Positions 62,198 to 64,000 of a stretch of DNA of 64,000 bases are shown here, piece by piece. The notes below the pieces were generated by a model. That model did no database searches. It was not told the origin of the DNA and worked only from the letters and a program-made list of their open reading frames with translations. The translations under genes and the position numbers were made by a program. This DNA comes from Antarcticimicrobium sediminis. Its GTDB lineage: Bacteria > Pseudomonadota > Alphaproteobacteria > Rhodobacterales > Rhodobacteraceae. Within the stretch, counting starts at the first letter, position 1. Every line of letters begins with the position of its first letter. The stretch is from assembly GCF_004348975.1 (NCBI RefSeq), contig NZ_SMFP01000001.1, positions 566,701 through 630,700 of the forward strand, given 5' to 3'.

Positions 62198-62851
62198 TCA
62201 AAGCGCGAACGCCTGTTGTGTCCTGAACCCCGGCAAGATCGGCGCGGCGGCGTTGAATTCGAACCGCCAAGTCAAAGTATTACCGGATTTATAGCCGATG
62301 CGCACCTCGCCCAGCGCGCCTTCAAGAAAAATGCAGGCCATGCGCCCGCCATCCTTGAGCTGATCAAGCAGGGCTGTGGGCACCTCTTCGATGCCGCCCT
62401 CGATGATGATCACGTCATAGGGGCCATGCTCGGCCGCGCCAGCGGCCAGCGGCCCCTGATGCACCACCGCATTGTCGGCCCCGGCCTGAGACAACAGCGC
62501 CTGCGCCTCGCCGGCCATGGCCTCGTCTTCCTCGACCGCGATCACCGCTTGCGCCAGCCGGGCGATCACCGCCGCCGAATAGCCAAACGCGCTGCCGATA
62601 TCCATCACGAGATCATCCTCGCCCAGATCCAGCGTCTCCAGCATCTTGGCCAGGGTGCGCGGCTCCAGCAGGACACGACCGCCCTCCAGCTCCAGATCCT
62701 CGCCGGCATAGGCGACGTCGCGCAGCGCGTCGGGCACGAACATCTCGCGCGGGACGGAGAGCATCGCGTCGATAATCGGGTATTTCGTGACATCAGACGG
62801 TCTGACCTGAGTATCGACCATCATCCGGCGGCGGGCGGCAAAGTCTGTCAT
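62198..62851 (-). CDS. pcm: Protein-L-isoaspartate O-methyltransferase family protein
   Basis: 217 residues. Start MTDFAARRRMMVDTQVRPSDV, SAM-binding VMDIGSAFGYSAAVIARLA near 84 (motif I) and VIAVEEDE near 105, and DVIIIEGGIEEVP near 153. The canonical G-x-G-x-G loop is IGSAFGY, as in alphaproteobacterial members found upstream of tolC, whose repair activity has seldom been tested. Probably the first gene of a pcm-tolC-PopZ-like operon. Confidence 0.88.
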   Translation of the reverse strand: MTDFAARRRMMVDTQVRPSDVTKYPIIDAMLSVPREMFVPDALRDVAYAGEDLELEGGRVLLEPRTLAKMLETLDLGEDDLVMDIGSAFGYSAAVIARLAQAVIAVEEDEAMAGEAQALLSQAGADNAVVHQGPLAAGAAEHGPYDVIIIEGGIEEVPTALLDQLKDGGRMACIFLEGALGEVRIGYKSGNTLTWRFEFNAAAPILPGFRTQQAFAL

Positions 62852-63219
62852 TGCTAAACTCTATTGTTCAGTCGCTAGATTGGCTTTTGCCACATCGCTG
62901 CGTCCCCGGCAACGGGCGGCGGCGCGATTTCCCGCCGCAGGGCCGGTTGTGTCCGAACGTCTTGCCCGCCAGAACCGCCCATTCGCCCTTGCATCGAGCC
63001 CACAGGCGGACCGAGGCCCAACGCATGGCCCGCCCAAAGGATTTTCGACTCTTACTCGGATGTGCTGGTTTTTGGTGCAGGTCGGCCCGGTAGCAGGTCG
63101 GTCCGGTAGAACGCGCACGCTCACCATTCAAGCCCACGCGCCCGAGCCTAGGGTGGGTGCGGAACGCGCCCTCCCTGGGGGGGAGGGTCGGGCGCGTGCG
63201 CGCCTGCGGCGCGCTGTCT
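62852..63219. other. Intergenic region with repeats and a GC-rich hairpin
   Basis: 368 bp without a recognisable gene. It contains two tandem 16-bp copies of GCAGGTCGGYCCGGTA (63077-63092, 63093-63108) and an inverted repeat CGCGCCC/GGGCGCG (63165-63196). The latter would form a hairpin 24 nt after the stop of the minus-strand gene to its right. Confidence 0.6.
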
Positions 63220-64000
63220 TCACCCTTCTTTGTATCTCTCAGCAGTCATCCGCAAACGGTCTGAATAGGCATAAATATCTTTGAGATCAGAAATGACCAC
63301 CCGCTCTTCTGTCTCACCATCAAACAGCCCCAAATACCATTGCTTCCGATTAAAATGCATACGCGCCAAAGGCTTCCTGTTATTGTTGTCAACAAGAACG
63401 GCGCAATATGACTTGGCATCCCTCAGATCAACTCGATGCGCATCGATTATGTCTCGAACAACCGCACGTACCGTGAGCATACCTTCGATCTCATCTTGCG
63501 TCGTTTCAATATCCCCCTCGGTGGAAACCTCAACTTCAGGACTCTCGTGCTCCGTGCTGCTCTCCAATGCGGAGGACAAGCGCGCCTGTACCGCATCCCT
63601 GATCAGGTCTCTGAAGGCGACTTTGGTCGCTTCCAGAACCATTTCACGAACATGCGAAGTAATCCGGCCCTCATACACATCAGAAGCGACCAACTTCACC
63701 AATGCGTCGCCAGGCTGCTCCATCTGTTCCGACAAAAACAGCTTGATTGCGGATGTGTACTTAAGTCGCTCCGCCGTAGCCAAAATTTTAGCTTCATCAA
63801 ACGAAGACTTCTGAAACTTTTTCAACTCGGACAAAGCGCTCGCGCGTTGATCGAGTAGATCAAATGAGAAGAACGGCTTAGAATCCAGCTTGTTTGGTTC
63901 TTCAAGGTCTGAATAGAACTCGAACACCCTCCCGTTGGTCAGGATCGCGAACTTGGCCTTGGTGACGCTGAAATATCTATAAAGTTGCGAAAGGTGCTTT
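63220..64000 (-). CDS. HsdR N-terminal-domain protein, 5' end outside window
   Basis: 259 codons are visible and the frame is still open at the right edge. The first residues, HLSQLYRYFSVTKAKFAILTNG, then FEFYSDLEEPNKLD and PFFSFDLLD, match the end of the HSDR_N (type I restriction R subunit) nuclease fold, which is also found in short stand-alone proteins. The remainder is helical and acidic (EVEVSTEGDIETTQDEIEGM), ending in a compact beta part (RMHFNRKQWYLGLFDG). No helicase motifs follow, so this is the short type, not a full HsdR. The codon use is less GC-rich than the neighbours, suggesting an acquired gene. Confidence 0.75.
   Translation of the reverse strand, partial: KHLSQLYRYFSVTKAKFAILTNGRVFEFYSDLEEPNKLDSKPFFSFDLLDQRASALSELKKFQKSSFDEAKILATAERLKYTSAIKLFLSEQMEQPGDALVKLVASDVYEGRITSHVREMVLEATKVAFRDLIRDAVQARLSSALESSTEHESPEVEVSTEGDIETTQDEIEGMLTVRAVVRDIIDAHRVDLRDAKSYCAVLVDNNNRKPLARMHFNRKQWYLGLFDGETEERVVISDLKDIYAYSDRLRMTAERYKEG

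Overview
The window looks like a chromosomal stretch of a marine alphaproteobacterium of the Rhodobacteraceae (Roseobacter group). The evidence is the high GC content, the PutR/PutA pair without a DNA-binding domain on PutA, a Rhodobacterales-type small protein at 57353, a beta-lysylation-type EF-P, and relics of a roseobacter xsc gene and of IS5/IS110 transposases. All family names come from reading the translations; no database search was run.

Layout. 1-5.7 kb: start of a rhodanese gene, tRNA-Leu(UAA), divergent putR/putA for proline catabolism, then a rhomboid protease overlapping a GFA-domain gene. 5.8-23.2 kb: an accessory catabolic block bounded by two LysR regulators and by two pieces of what appears to be one IS5-family transposase gene. 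It holds a CoA-dependent module (FAS1/MaoC-type hydratase, acyl-CoA dehydrogenase, family III CoA-transferase) that converges on a long minus-strand operon (aldehyde dehydrogenase, SDR, ribose-type ABC permease, binding protein, a permease fused to a beta-propeller, a second beta-propeller, a double ABC ATPase, an MmgE/PrpD protein). A broken xsc fragment lies at its right edge.

23.2-34 kb: a 2588-residue RTX/FrpC-like secreted protein, divergent from a LuxR-type regulator fused to an alpha/beta-hydrolase fold whose catalytic Ser and His are both replaced. The regulator is followed by decayed IS110 and IS5 remnants. No type I secretion ABC exporter or adaptor is next to the RTX gene. 34-48 kb is mostly housekeeping: inositol monophosphatase, an NADP-dependent MDR oxidoreductase, metR/metF, a hotdog thioesterase, a DUF2235 hydrolase overlapping an orphan CoxL-like molybdoenzyme, ornithine decarboxylase with a divergent Lrp regulator, a ZntB-type transporter and valS.

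48-64 kb: a small secreted PepSY-like protein, a crotonase with an altered active site, two PLP aminotransferases, a phosphatase translationally coupled to an MsbA-like exporter, a glycosyltransferase, ygfZ, efp, a DUF6280-like protein, cobQ, and the set pcm-tolC-acidic PopZ-like protein. The right edge holds part of an HsdR N-terminal-domain protein.

The most unusual items are the LuxR-pseudohydrolase sensor with a near-perfect upstream palindrome, the permease-propeller fusion, the apparent split of one transposase gene by about 16.5 kb of catabolic DNA, three short look-alike insertions inside the right-hand transposase relic, and the PopZ-like protein.
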